A stretch of 64,000 nt of DNA from Toxorhynchites rutilus septentrionalis (GCF_029784135.1 NC_073746.1:181599788-181663787); one strand, 5' to 3'. Positions 11,216 to 21,771 are shown, counted from the first letter of the stretch. Program-made: numbers and translations. The notes: generated by a model not told the origin, from the sequence alone.

Positions 11216-12516
11216 CTATATACAATTTTTTTATCAGGTCAAATTCAGAGGATCTAGATTTCTCAACAAATTTAGCTTTTTTTTCATTCATAATTAAATC
11301 TAGTTTTTGGATATCAGCCTCTTGGTGTAGGTACGAGATCCTTGTGTCAAAAGGACGATCAAGGATCATCCTAAATGCACGATTTTGCGCCATTTGGAGT
11401 TTGTTCCTGTGAGTCTGAGTACACGACCTCCACACCACAATTGCATAAAGGATGGCAGGAGCTATAATTTGATTGTAGACGACCAGTTTGTTCACCTTTG
11501 AGAGACGGGATCGTCGACAGATCAGAGGGTACATAGATCGAACCAAAGCGGAACACCTATTCAAATTCTTCTCGACGTGCTGACGGAAGAGGAGTTTCTG
11601 ATCTATCACTAGCCCCAAATATGTTACTTCAGCGGACCACTCAACCCTTGTGCCATGCATCACCACAACGCAAGATGGAGGAGGTTTGAGTTCGGGAGAC
11701 TTCCTGAGCAGGAACATGATTGTTTGGGTTTTGGAGGCATTGATTTTGATGTTCCATATGTTAGCATAATCAACAAAGGCGTCAAGGCATCGTTGAAGCC
11801 TGTTTGTAATTTCACGAGGCATCCTCCCTTGACGGCAATTGCGGTGTCATCTGCGAACAGAAAGGACGCGCAGCCATCACCCAGGGGAGGAGTGTCAGAG
11901 GTGTAAAGGCTGTACAGCAAAGGGCCCAGCAGACTTCCCTGCGGGACCCCTGCCTGTATGGAGAATGTGTTTGACAAACAGCCATTCAACGATACCCTGA
12001 ATGACCTTTGCTGAAGGTAACACCGGATGATTTTCACGAGATAAATTGGAATGTTAAAGGAACAGAGCTTATATACAAGCCCGTCATGTGGAGCCGATCT
12101 GGCGTGAAGGTAACATCCATACTTCTCACGCTCAAGATCACGAGTTCAATTCTCACTCCCGACATTCTTCCAAAATGGAAGGTAAAAGTGACGAACCAGC
12201 CCGAAGTGTTGAGAGTCACTCTAATACAGAGAAAAAAAACAAGCCCGTCATGCCAGACACTGTCGGAAGTCTTTTCGACATCCAACAGTGCCATGGCTGT
12301 GGACTTGGATACAGTCCTGTTCCTTTGGATGGTGTTCACCACTCTCACTAGTCGGTGGATAGTGGAATGCCCCCGTCTAAACCCAAACTGTTCAGGTAGC
12401 AGGATGTTGTTGATCTCAACAATGTTTTTCAATCGGTATAAAAACATTTTTTTCAAAAAGTTTGCCCATCGCTGAAAGGAAGGAAGCTTGAAGGTAGAGT
12501 TGGATCCTTCCCGGGT
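11208..12516 (-). pseudogene. Jockey-type reverse transcriptase fragment
   Basis: Read on the minus strand, the order is: LPEQFGFRRGHST (domain 1), MALLDVEKTSDSVWHDGL (domain A, with the second aspartate retained), AGVPQGSLLGPLLYSLYTSD (domain B), FADDTAI (domain C, catalytic aspartates), and the C-terminal region with the NKLVVYNQIIAPAILYAI block typical of Jockey elements. These pieces are in three frames: the SINE insertion follows domain A, and a frameshift near 11820 separates domain C from the C-terminal part. In life the enzyme copies the element RNA at a nicked target. The upstream endonuclease and ORF1 are missing, so this copy is inactive. Confidence 0.9.
12089..12238 (+). mobile_element. 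tRNA-derived SINE, 150 bp
   Basis: A 150-bp insertion bounded by a perfect 14-bp target duplication ACAAGCCCGTCATG (12075-12088 and 12239-12252). The head has a degenerate A-box (around GATCTGGCGTGAAGG) and a B-box (GAGTTCAATTC), the internal RNA polymerase III promoter of tRNA-derived SINEs, and the element ends in an A-run. It sits in the opposite orientation inside the Jockey LINE. The perfect duplication indicates a fairly young insertion. Confidence 0.85.
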
Positions 12517-12628
12517 TTAAGCTGATTACCGAGCGAGCGCCAGTTTGTATACAGATTTGTGTGATATCAATAATCTGTTTTCAAAGCATTTTTAAGCTTT
12601 TGAAACAATTTTTCGAGTCAATAAGTAA

Positions 12629-13187
12629 GTTTTTTTATCCTGCGATTTCATACTCTCCCAAGCTTCTGCATATGCCCGAGGTCGTTTGAAAGTTGCACTG
12701 AACTGCTGTATAAGATATGTTTATAATCTCAACCGGTATTCAAACGTGACTCATTTACAACACACTTTACTAGGCTGCTCATTTGAAAAATTTACCAAAA
12801 TGAGGACTGTTCATTTAATATATCGACTAATAAAAACACAACAACCAACTTACTTATTCAACAAACTTGTTCCTCTGAGATCGCAAAGAGGGAAAAAATT
12901 CGCTATTCAACGATGCAGAACGTCACATTACTCGGATTCGATTTTTGTAAGAGGTATTAGTTATTGGAATGCTTTACCGCATGAGCTACAAACAATGACT
13001 TCAATTAAGAGTTTTAATAGAGGTTGTTTAGAGCATTTTTGCCAGTGAATAAGAAATGTTTTTGTCAGTCAATTAGGGATGTTTTTGAGAATGACGCACT
13101 TCATTAATCACCATATTGTATCTTGAACATAAAAGACAAATGTCTTAAGTTTGTGAGAATAAACAATAACAATAACAATAACAATAA
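12629..13187 (+). mobile_element. CR1/L2-like LINE, 3' end only
   Basis: A plus-strand insertion flanked by the 10-bp repeat CAATAAGTAA (12619-12628 and 13188-13197) and ending in an AATAAC microsatellite, which replaces the poly-A tail in several CR1/L2-group LINEs. It contains only the last part of the reverse-transcriptase protein and a short 3' untranslated region. Confidence 0.82.
12686..13048 (+). pseudogene. LINE reverse transcriptase, C-terminal domain
   Basis: The frame encodes the C-terminal region found after the catalytic domain in CR1/L2-group LINEs: an LKVALNCCIRYVYNLNR start, a conserved LLGCSFEKF block, a hydrophobic helix, and a SHYSDSIFVRGISYWNALP block near the end. The frame is open for about 20 codons upstream to the truncation point, so there is no real start codon. 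The clade assignment rests on these blocks and on the hexanucleotide tail. Confidence 0.78.
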
Positions 13188-13195
13188 CAATAAGT
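13160..13195. repeat. (AATAAC)n LINE tail
   Basis: Five to six AATAAC units at the end of the CR1/L2-like insertion, acting as its 3' tail. Confidence 0.9.
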
Positions 13196-13250
13196 AACAA
13201 TCATATAAATCTTAGACACTTTATCTTTCGAATTAAATGGTTGGAGTTGT

Positions 13251-14599
13251 GAGAATGCGATGTCTGATCGAATGAATTAGAGTTCGGCCTGTAGAATAAA
13301 AGCCGACGTCTGAAAGTTTGGCGGAAAGCGACAATGGACTAAAAAGATAGACCACCAACCAACCACAGAAGAATAGATTTTACGGTTTGAGATTATTTCT
13401 CATGATTTTTATCGCAATGTTCGTGACATGCAGTCACCAAAATTTTCAAATTAAATGAATTCATTAACCACTCAGCGATGTGGGAAATTTTCGCAAACAG
13501 CTACATCATTTGTGCATATATGAGATTTAGTGTGGATTAGATTTCTAACGTAATAATGACACAATAATTGAAATTCCATTGATTATTGTACCCAAATCAC
13601 ACAGGTATACGAATTTTCACAAACGCCCCAAAAACGAGCCGTGACACATCTGGAACTGTAATTGACTCGCAGGTGGCAGAAAATTTGATTAATTTGTTTT
13701 CATCGTCATTATGCAAATGGGCGACACATTTTCACACACGCACAATATGTTGCACCCGATACGTCATCAGGAGGCGTTTTCTTTGCCTTTGGTATGATTG
13801 ATTAATTCCGTCACATCATGAATATAATTACGGTGGGTCGCAACATGGCGACACACACACACACACATTTCAGCGGGGGGTTAAAAAGATTAACCACCAT
13901 CCACCTGGGGATCTTCGAGATACGAGAGCCATTCGTCGGTTCATTCGATCAAATAATACCTCCCCGGAGGATGCGACCACCAGATCGAATCAATTCTGCG
14001 AAGGAAAAAAAAACACCCAGATGATCCGATAAACAAGAGCAAACACAATGAAACTATAATTTGCATACATAATTGTTTGTGGCTCCTCATTTACATACCG
14101 CCACATTAAATTCCGCACGGACTGAGTTCGTTCTGGATGCAAGAACCGCCGCCAGCAGCAGCCGGCTGTTGTTTTGGAACTAATTACGGTGAGAATTTCC
14201 CCGCGCCCATAACCCGCGGCAGGCAACAGTTGGCACCAATTTTCGTCAGGTCCTCCTCTGCAATCCGTTTCTTAATGCGTGGAAGCATAAATCTTCTGGT
14301 TTAATATTCCTAAACGTGGCACAATAATAGCCCGTTCACAAAGCCCATATCCAAAGGCACTTTTCCGAGAGCTGATTAAAGTGTTGCGATAATGAATGTC
14401 TTCTTAAAATTGTAATCCCTAATTAGTTGAAATTTATGCAAAAATGCCCGCACCGTTGGCTTAAAGCTCTCGCCAAAGATATATTCTGTTTTAATTGGAC
14501 TCGTTGGGATTCGGCGGAAACGAGATGCATTCTGGTGGACGAAACTATGCTCCCATAAATCGCCAGTTTTGATCGAATTCAAAGATTTATGCCACTTAC
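13251..14599. other. non-coding, unique-looking DNA
   Basis: No transposon signature and no exon recognised. Contains a short CA repeat (about 13850-13866). If the signal-peptide exon at 14600-14714 is real, this is the start of its intron. Confidence 0.5.
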
Positions 14600-14714
14600 C
14601 TAGATCGAGCGTTTCGACGTGTAAAAACACCTCCAGAAAGATGAGCACCAGCACAAATTTGATCCACCAGGTGACGGCATTGACTAACACTTCCGGTGAA
14701 CGTATCACTGCCAT
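14600..14714 (-). CDS. signal-peptide first exon of a host gene (minus strand)
   Basis: The ATG at 14714 has a good insect context (GACAAAATGGC) and opens 38 codons before a consensus splice donor (CTAG|GTAAGTGG, intron starting at 14599). The peptide has a short polar start, then WW followed by a strongly hydrophobic core (KFVLVLIFLEVFL) typical of a cleaved signal peptide or signal anchor. The frame stays open past the donor, which explains a longer 120-codon open frame there. The exon ends in phase 1. This is common for first exons of secreted and cell-surface receptors, including immunoglobulin-type proteins. The family is not recognised, and the rest of the gene must lie to the left, beyond or between the transposons. 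What is seen: start, hydrophobic core and donor. The gene identity is unknown. Confidence 0.55.
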
Positions 14715-16589
14715 TTTGTCATTCAAACTTCTCACCAAAAAGCTAACTAATTTCCGTTTCGCAAATGCTGATGCTGTTTTATTCGTGACAATGGCGCGTT
14801 TTTTTTTTTGCTATTTGCTGTTCGTCGATATGTATGTTAAAACTTTTCAAACTCGTTCCTGTGGTTCGTCATTTCCGTTTTTCCCCTAGCGATGGCGTCG
14901 GCAAATTCGAGACCTGCAAAAATTGTGGAAAGAAATAAGAAAGAAATTTTAATTTGCGCCATGTGTGGTTGGAACTTATGAGAGGCGTGCGGCGCCGCGA
15001 ATAGCGCTGAATCAGATTTTGTGAAACCGATTACCGATTCCGAGGCCTAAATTTAGCAACAAATCGACGGCAGTTTAATATGACAAAGTTTATAGCCACG
15101 GTGGTACAATTAATATTAATTGAGAGCAGACTCAGGACCAAATGTTGAACCATTCGAAAGCGCGTTCGTCTGGAGCTGGTTCGCATTAATTTTATTGCAA
15201 AGTATGGAAAGAGAAGTTCGGAGCGACTTCGCGGCTGCCAATCTTAATTTTTAGCCGTTTTTTGCAGCAGAAATGAAAACGAGCGTCGGTCGGTCGGAAC
15301 AAAGTTCAAGGTTCCATTAGTTTTATTTTATTCAAGAGGTAATTCCGGTACAAATCTTCCGCGAGCATTCCGCGAGAGGGCGCACACATTGAGTTGTGGG
15401 GCAGTAAAATTAACTACGAAAATCGGCGGTGGTGCACAAACTGCGCCGCTCTTCCGTATTTAATTACTTCGAATAAGTGATATCATAAATTTTAATTAAA
15501 TTCATCTTTACGACATTGCCTCCGCCCCAAATCCGAATACCGGAACGCCCCCCGGCCTTGGAAGAGTTCTGCGCGCGGATTATCGCTGTGCGGAAAGCGT
15601 TGCTTACATGGTTCGGATTCGCCTTCCGCCGTAATGTGTTGCGTTCCGCGTTTTCAGAAGGAATGGCTCTGTGCTGAAAGTTGAAAGTACATCATTGCAA
15701 CGGAGGGCAGCTCGTGAGCTCACGTCGGCCTATATTCCCTGCCAGCGGAATGGTTTCGCACAGGCACAAATCATCTCGATAAGGCTGATGTAGCGTGGAA
15801 TGTAGGTATGGATCATGCAATGAATTTGAGTTTGAGGGTTCTTTTTTCCACTCTATGAGCACGCTGCGAATCTGTTCATCCTTGCGGTGAGTAGTGATAG
15901 AAATTTGTTTGAACGAAGGAATGTTTGGAGGCTGCAAGTTATGATACATTGGCCCGAGAAATTCCAGGCTGAACTGAAACTCGCTTAAGGGTACGATTCG
16001 ATTGATGAATAATGCGAGGGAAATACACTAACCGCATTGCATTACAGGGAATGTTTGTACATCAGAAGCAGCATATTTATGAGCGCTCACAGTGAGAAAA
16101 AGGTTCTATTTCGCATATATATGACGTGGGGAAAGTTCATCCACCTCCCATCAAACCGACAGTTTCCTTCAAATAATCCAGCAAAATTAAGAACACAATT
16201 TTTATCAATATTAGGCTTAGGATAGAGGAGTTTGAAAATAACATAAAATATCTGCAGGAATATAAATGGGCAACTCCCATGTGTTAATGTAAATCATTCT
16301 AACATGCGAGTTTGACAGTTGTAACGTGCTTTTCAAAAAATGTGATTTTCTACTTTTGTTCATTAAAACCGATTTATAGGCGATATCTGTAAATCTAACT
16401 GATTTTGTTGGGTACCCAGTGGATGTTTTAGAGGACGGTTACGGTAAGAAAATATACATTTTCCAAACGCTTCCATATTTTCCGTGTCAGTTTAATCACA
16501 GACCAAATGGGTGATCTTTCTATGCAAGATGTCTCTACATTTAACATCCCTGTAGCCCTATGATGAGAGGAAGTGGAGAATGAGCTTTA
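14715..16589. other. probable 5' region of the 14.6-kb exon; non-coding
   Basis: Relatively balanced composition, no transposon ends, no long open frame with a domain (an 85-codon minus frame at 15692-15949 has none). Its position upstream of a first coding exon suggests 5' untranslated region, promoter or intron. No TATA box or other promoter element could be fixed with confidence. Confidence 0.4.
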
Positions 16590-17354
16590 GGGGAAGTCCG
16601 GGCAAGACGCCCGTGTTAAGCAAAACAGGATGAAACATGTATTTTTACTACATATTTCAACGTTTCTTCACAATCCACAATGTAGCCACGTCTGTAAGAA
16701 CGATTACGAATAAGCAAACCAACAGCAATAACGAGAATTCTAAACGCATTCATATTAGGGGAGGTGGGGGTAAAACGGACATGTTAAGAAGAACTTCAAT
16801 TATATCTTTGGAAACTCATGTTTCCCAAAACATTGATGCAGTTTCAATATACTGTTTTTCTACCTAATTGGTCAAATATTTTACAAAAATGTTTGAAAAA
16901 CACTTTTTTTTTACTGAAATTAAAACAGACCTTTCCGGTACAACTTTTTTTTTCGATGCGGGTAATATGGACACATAGTGGAGGTAATATGGACAGGTTT
17001 GTAATATATGAAGCGTAGAGGTTTATCGATCGCGAGAGGAATAATTTTATTCAACCAAGGTCTGAACGCATCACGAATGTCCGTTAAAAGTGACATCGTG
17101 CTTTTCAGCAGTATAAACGAACAACACCTCAACTATTTTGTTTTTGGTTCCAGTCAGCTTCTAAACAGTCCACATTTGGCGATTTGATGTCCCTTTATAG
17201 ACGCAGGGTATTCCTTAGGAATAGATTAAACATACTTTTCACAGTCCATCTCACTCCTACTGGCAACTGTCCGTTTTACCTCACCAGTACAATTATTTCA
17301 AAAATTTGAATTTTCCACTCAAAAATGAATTTACTTTTCCGTACATAGCTAATA

Positions 17355-18656
17355 AAGGGCGAACACGAAATTATTGCGACACCGAAAATGTCATGCCAAT
17401 TTTCTTATAATGTTTAGAATCAAACCAAAATTTCAGGGTAGTTTTATACATATATTTACTTCAAAAATCAAAAGAAAAGTTAATCGATGGAGCTTTGAGT
17501 GTAAAATTGAACGCATTTTCGCTTGATGCCCTCCATCAAAGTCTTTACAGTGTCATCCGGTACCAGTTTCTCAGTTTTTTTTTCCATTTTCTTAACATGT
17601 CCTTCTCGTCTTTGACTGTCTTCTTGCTCTTCCGAAGTTCCCGCTTCATCATTGCCCAGTACTGCTCCACCGGGCGCAGCTCCGGACAGTTTGGCTGGTT
17701 CATGTCCTTTGGAACAAAATGGACAGAATTGGCCTCATACCACTCCAGGACACTTTTAGAATAGTGGCATGATGACAAATCTGGCCAAAATAGCGGAGCT
17801 TCGTCGTGCTGCTTCAAGAACGGCAAAAGGCGCTTCTCGAGGCACTCAGATTTGTAGATCTCGCCATTTACTGTGCCCTTTGTCACGAAATGCTCTCTCC
17901 TCAGTCCGCAAGAGCAGATGGCCTGCCAAACGAGATATTTGAAGGCGAACTTCGACATTTTCTTCTTCTTAAATTTGTCGTCCACATCGAACTTGCTCTT
18001 GCCGGTGAAAAACTCCAACCCCGGAATTTGCCTAAAATCGGCTTTTATATACGTTTCGTCGTCCATCACACAGCAGCCATATTTTGTCAGCATCTTATCG
18101 TAGAGCTTCCGTGCCCGAGTTTTAGCCGTCGATTGTTGCCGCTCATCGCTGTTTGGGAAGTTCTGTACCTTGTATGTATGTAGTCCAGCTCTCTTCTTTG
18201 CATTCTGGACGTAGCTCTGCGACATGCCGATCTTTTTAGCAAAATCACGGCTTCAGACCCTGGGATTTGCTTTAATCATCCGATTTACCTTTCCCTCCGT
18301 CTTTTTGTTCTCCGGTCCCGGTTTTCTTCCAGCTTCTTTGCCGTGGTCCAACGTCAACCACTCCTGGAACCGCTTCAACACTCTGGAGACGGTTGAATGG
18401 TGAATGTTCAACATTTTTCCTAACTGCCGGTGCGACAGGTCAGGAAATTCCAGGTGTTTGGAAAGAATTTGTTCTCTCGACTCGCGTTGGTTCACCTCCA
18501 TTTTCGTTGAATCGAAAAACACGACTTCGAGTTTGACAGCATGTAGACAATACACATCAATGAGAAAGTGTGCAAAATTTGGTTGATTTTTACCCAATGG
18601 TAAAAAACATGGCATAACCCTGTTGGATGTGTCGCAATAATTTCGTGTTCGCCCTT
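17355..18656 (-). mobile_element. DD37E Tc1/mariner-superfamily element (ITmD37E type)
   Basis: A 1302-bp element with inverted ends AAGGGCGAACACGAAATTAT continuing TGCGACAC, and TA on both sides (17353-17354 and 18657-18658). Length and content match the mosquito DD37E group. The transposase runs on the minus strand and is interrupted by only one stop and one frameshift, so the copy is relatively young. It sits inside the element at 16758-18947. Confidence 0.92.
17480..18501 (-). pseudogene. DD37E transposase, nearly intact
   Basis: Starts at ATG 18501 with an N-terminal helix-turn-helix (LSHRQLGKMLNIHHSTVSRVL), then a second DNA-binding region and GRKPGP linker. The catalytic triad is visible: D in MDDETYIKADF, D in WPDLSSCHYS, and E in RPVEQYWA. 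There are 37 residues between the second D and the E, which defines the DD37E group. Two lesions: an in-frame TGA at 18253-18255 between the DNA-binding and catalytic parts, and a one-base shift in an A run near 17580, close to the C-terminus. The natural stop is at 17480-17482. The protein would be about 340 residues, usual for the family. The function in intact relatives is cut-and-paste transposition at TA sites. Confidence 0.9.
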
Positions 18657-18998
18657 TATTGCTTCTCTGTTAACTCACAAACCTAAATATAACCATCAGC
18701 GAATTGAATTTTGATATTAAACCACTCAAAATGCTTAATATCGAATATCGAGCTAAAATTACATCCACACGCGGAATGATTTTCGGTTTTTGTTTCCCTG
18801 TTCCTCTTTCGATTAGTATTCATTGCCATAGGGTGGCTTAAATATTATAGAATAACATGTTCTCATTAATTTGAAATTCAAAATGTAACTATACAAATCA
18901 ACCACCTGTCCATTTTACCCCCACTGTCCGTATTACCCGCGGTTCCCTTACACCATTCTGAAATAAGCGAGGTAAAATGCCCATAAGCGTGTCCAAAA

Positions 18999-19693
18999 TA
19001 GAGGTGTGCAATCCAGCTCATCATGATGAACAGCTCAGATCAGCTCAGCTCATCTAGAAGAGCTGTTCTTTATGAACAGCTCTTCAGCTCAGTTGTCAGT
19101 GTCGACATCTGGTGGCGACTTTCAATTTGGGTCCCAAACTCGATAGTGTAATCTTTATCAGATTAGAAGACGAAGCCAGTTTAAAATGTTAAAATTTAAA
19201 TGAATTTCTGTCTATACATTTCCGATATTTTTACTGAGACTTTTCATTATAATATAAAATTGTCTTCAAGAAGAATTTTTTGAGATTTTTTCACCGCCTT
19301 CAAACAAAGTGTTTTAGACTAATTTAATACACAGATTTTAATTTTCATTCATAATTTTAATTTTAAAAACGTGTTCATTCTGCCTGAAAGACAATTATTA
19401 TTTTTGGCGCCCCCTAAAACAAAGCCCAATTCCGTCAACCCGAATATAACAGTTGAAAAGACAAGGAACAAATGAAACTGAACTGATGTCATAACACGGA
19501 GAGCGAGAGACGGTCAGTTCATTTGAATCTTACAGCTCACACACTCTCTTCAATTCTACAGCTCTTTTCTCTCCTTCATCATCATCAAAGTGAGCTGAAG
19601 AGCTGTTTGATTTTTTTTGCGAGCTGTTCCGCGTCAACTCACTTCAAAGAGTCGATTCTTCGGAACAGCTCATGAGCGGATGGCACATCTCTA
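18999..19693. mobile_element. hAT-type MITE rich in GAGCTGTTC motifs
   Basis: A 695-bp element with short inverted ends (TAGAGGTGTGC at 18999, TAGAGATGTGC as reverse complement at 19693) and a perfect 8-bp target duplication GTCCAAAA (18991-18998 and 19694-19701), the size made by hAT transposases. The inner sequence has many AGCTC/GAGCT units near both ends, in both orientations, probably subterminal transposase-binding repeats. No coding sequence. It is inserted in the outer element 16590-20512. Confidence 0.85.
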
Positions 19694-20732
19694 GTCCAAA
19701 ATGCACCACAACAACGGGTCAAAATGTCAAACGACATCGAAGCGTTTATTTTGGATAATTGTTTATTCGTTGCTTATACCTTCCGCTTCCATTATGTTTC
19801 TACCAGTTAGAATCATCAAATGATCTCGAATTTTCGAGGCATTTTTGTTGTCGAACCGAAAACGCGGAGGAATTTCAAATACAATATTCGTGTTTACAAT
19901 CGTATTAATATGTGCCGCTGTTCATAAAAATATTGCTCCGTGCCGCTGTTCACAAATGGGCTGCCAGGCTTTCGGCCGTTGTATTTATGAGTTTTTATTT
20001 TGTTTCTAAGGTTTGTATTATTCTTAATAATGGATGGGTTTTAGAAGTAAGAAACATTGTAGTGATTGTGTTCGTTCTGGGTTTTATTACATAATACAGA
20101 AAAGATATGTGAAAATGGTTATAAAACAATTGTTGAAAATATCTCAGTGTTTTGGTAACACTGGAACACTTTATTAGTCTCCATACTGTAGCGATGTGCC
20201 CCATTATGAGATGGATTAGAAAATTGCATTTTGATATAAAATATTATTTTTAAAATTTTGTCATTCAAACTCAATCGATAGATCTGGTAACATTTGAAAA
20301 TGTGTTGAAGTTTACAAAATTTTAATAAGTTTTTTCATGCTTCAAACGTCTTATGATATAATTATTTTATGAAGATAGACGCGTTTTCTTGTGCTACAAT
20401 ACGTTTAATTGTATTTATAATGAAAAAAGGAAGGTATAAGTGCTGGAAAATCCTGCCGATTACTGCGTTATCCATGATTTTTCATGGTGGGGCGTCTTAC
20501 CCAAATTTCCCCTATGCACACAAGTCGAGGAAGAGCAGATCACTAGAGCAGCAACTGTTCCTCTCAGTTTGTGTGCACGAATAACACATTCTGACCATTA
20601 TACCGAGAATTTGTGTGTTTAAAGAAAATGCGATAGAAATTCGATTAGTTGAAAAATTGCTTGTTGGGTAAAAGTTCGCTCCAGCGTTTTGCTCTCAAAA
20701 AAATTATAAAATGTTTTCAACCAAATTTTTAG

Positions 20733-20883
20733 CGAGACCCACAAGAAGAAAACTAATTTGAAGAAATGCACTCCAGAAATGCTCGAAATGGCCCAACAGA
20801 GGCTTCGGGAGGTAGTCTCGAAGCGTCGGATTGTGGTAGACTTCGATATTGAGGAATCAGCTTTGAGGAAGAGGCTCGTATCA
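20733..20883 (+). CDS. psq/pogo-type helix-turn-helix exon with splice sites
   Basis: Between a splice acceptor (CAAATTTTTAG, ending 20732) and a consensus donor (TCA|GTAAGTG, intron from 20884) lies a 151-bp open segment, about 50 codons. It encodes a Lys-rich start, a TPEMLEMAQQRLREV helix, an SKRR turn and DFDIEESALRKRL, which follows the psq helix-turn-helix pattern of pipsqueak-type regulators and pogo/Tigger/jerky-type transposases (helix, S-x-R-x-A, F-x-V/I-x-x-S-T/A-L-x-x-R-L). The alanine usual after the turn is replaced. The exon could belong to a pogo-like transposase with introns or to a gene derived from one. Downstream coding exons were not recognised; an acceptor at 21001 leads only to a very short frame. 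Confidence 0.55.
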
Positions 20884-21299
20884 GTAAGTGATTTATAATT
20901 TGAATCTTCTTTTATGGAGGAAATGAAAAAAATATGAGGAAACATCGTCTGTCTCTTCGATCCCCACAACAGCACAACAAAGCAAAGCTTCGAAATTTTC
21001 AGAACCGAAATCCAAGATGAGAAAGAAAAATAAAGAATTGTTTAAAAATAATTCAAAATGAATTTCAAATGAAAAATGTTTTTATTTTCACAACGCATTC
21101 AATTCAATAACGGTTATGTTTCGTGTATGTTTATGTTTTCACAATAAACTTCATTTGTTTTTTTTCAATAATGAGTTTCAAATAAATCAGGTGAAGGAAA
21201 CTATGTACTTATAAATTTGATTTTTTAATGAAAAGAATTATGGTTCAATGTAAGACTTTTAAAGATATCTTATAATGTCAGTCTCTTCCCTCGCAAAAA

Positions 21300-21480
21300 A
21301 TTCCACGTGGTATGTGAATGGCCTGTTATCATATTTCTAGGTGCCAAGAATCAATCAGCACACAACAAAATCATGTTCGACCATAACTCTGACGAAAAAT
21401 CCCCCCCGACCAGAACGGGAATCGAACCCGAACACCCGGCATGATAATGTGAGACGCTAATCACTCGGCCACGGGTGCAT
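21300..21480 (-). mobile_element. Feilai-like tRNA-derived SINE
   Basis: On the minus strand the head reads GTGGCCGAGTGATTAGCGTC (A-box region) and, about 30 nt later, GGGTTCGATTCCCGTTCTGG (perfect B-box). The body runs on for roughly 100 nt past the tRNA-like part, so this is a SINE and not a tRNA gene. The head agrees with what I recall of the Feilai SINE of Aedes. It lies inside the putative pogo-like element. Confidence 0.75.
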
Positions 21481-21573
21481 ACCTATGGTCCCTACACACT
21501 CTAGTAATGATTTTTGTTATAAGTTATCTCAGAAGTTCAATTCAATAAGTGCGTACTTTTGCTCCAAAAAGTT

Positions 21574-21771
21574 CGGGGGCAAAAGTTCGCATTTCTCATT
21601 TTGTATTAAAATAGGTATTTGTCCAACTACAAACATAACTCAAGAAATTCGTGTACTACGTTTCGAAGGTAATATATATAGTTACTATTTGGTAAGCAAA
21701 CTGGACTTTATTTGTTTTTATTTCAAGAGTTATTGGACGACAACTGTTAGGTGCACACCTTTGCCCCGCTC
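21574..21771. mobile_element. small MITE with GGGGCAAA ends
   Basis: A 200-bp segment starting CGGGGGCAAAAGTTCGC and ending, in reverse complement, AGCGGGGCAAAGGTGTGC. No coding potential. It shares the GGGGYAAA end type with several neighbours between 16.6 and 22.3 kb. Confidence 0.4.

Larger units (their letters stand above)
10922..12517 (-). mobile_element. Jockey-clade LINE, 5'-truncated
   Basis: A minus-strand LINE of about 1.6 kb, flanked by the 10-bp direct repeat TAAGCTGATT (10912-10921 and 12518-12527). It begins within the KPGKDPTLPSS block just before reverse-transcriptase domain 1 and runs to a 3' untranslated region with a TTAG microsatellite, an AATAAA-like signal and an A tail (T run at 10924-10933 on the plus strand). 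The 5' truncation is typical of incomplete reverse transcription. A SINE sits inside it (12089-12238), so the LINE is older than the SINE. Confidence 0.9.
10560..13250 (+). repeat. local diverged duplication, copy B (interrupted)
   Basis: Second copy of the repeat at 9885-10550, in the same orientation and directly downstream. It is split twice: by the Jockey LINE at 10922-12517 (10-bp duplication) and by a LINE tail at 12629-13187 (10-bp duplication). Removing both leaves blocks in the same order as copy A. Confidence 0.65.
16758..18947. mobile_element. middle DNA element with GGGG...GGTAAWACGGACA ends
   Basis: Ends are imperfect inverted repeats with the core GGGTAA(A/T)ACGGACA, and TTA is found directly outside each end (16755-16757 and 18948-18950), which would fit a 3-bp target duplication of the PIF/Harbinger type. 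The phrase GGTAATATGGACA also occurs internally near 16966 and 16985. No transposase of its own is visible; the DD37E element is inserted in it. Confidence 0.5.
16590..20512. mobile_element. outer DNA element with GGGGAA... ends, carrying nested insertions
   Basis: Inverted ends: left GGGGAAGTCCGGGCAAGACG (16590), right reverse complement GGGGAAATTTGGGTAAGACG (ending 20512), with TA just outside both. After removal of nested elements it would be roughly 1 kb. No coding sequence is visible, so it is a non-autonomous DNA transposon, probably of a TA-targeting group. The pairing of these two ends rests on about 15 of 20 matching positions. Confidence 0.5.

Noticed and set aside
14376..14738. The full 120-codon minus-strand frame as a single protein
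   Set aside because: A consensus splice donor after 38 codons of a signal-peptide start explains it better; the sequence past the donor reads like intron.
21400..21480. A tRNA gene on the minus strand
   Set aside because: Both internal promoter boxes are present, but the acceptor stem does not close and the homologous body continues for about 100 nt, as in a SINE.
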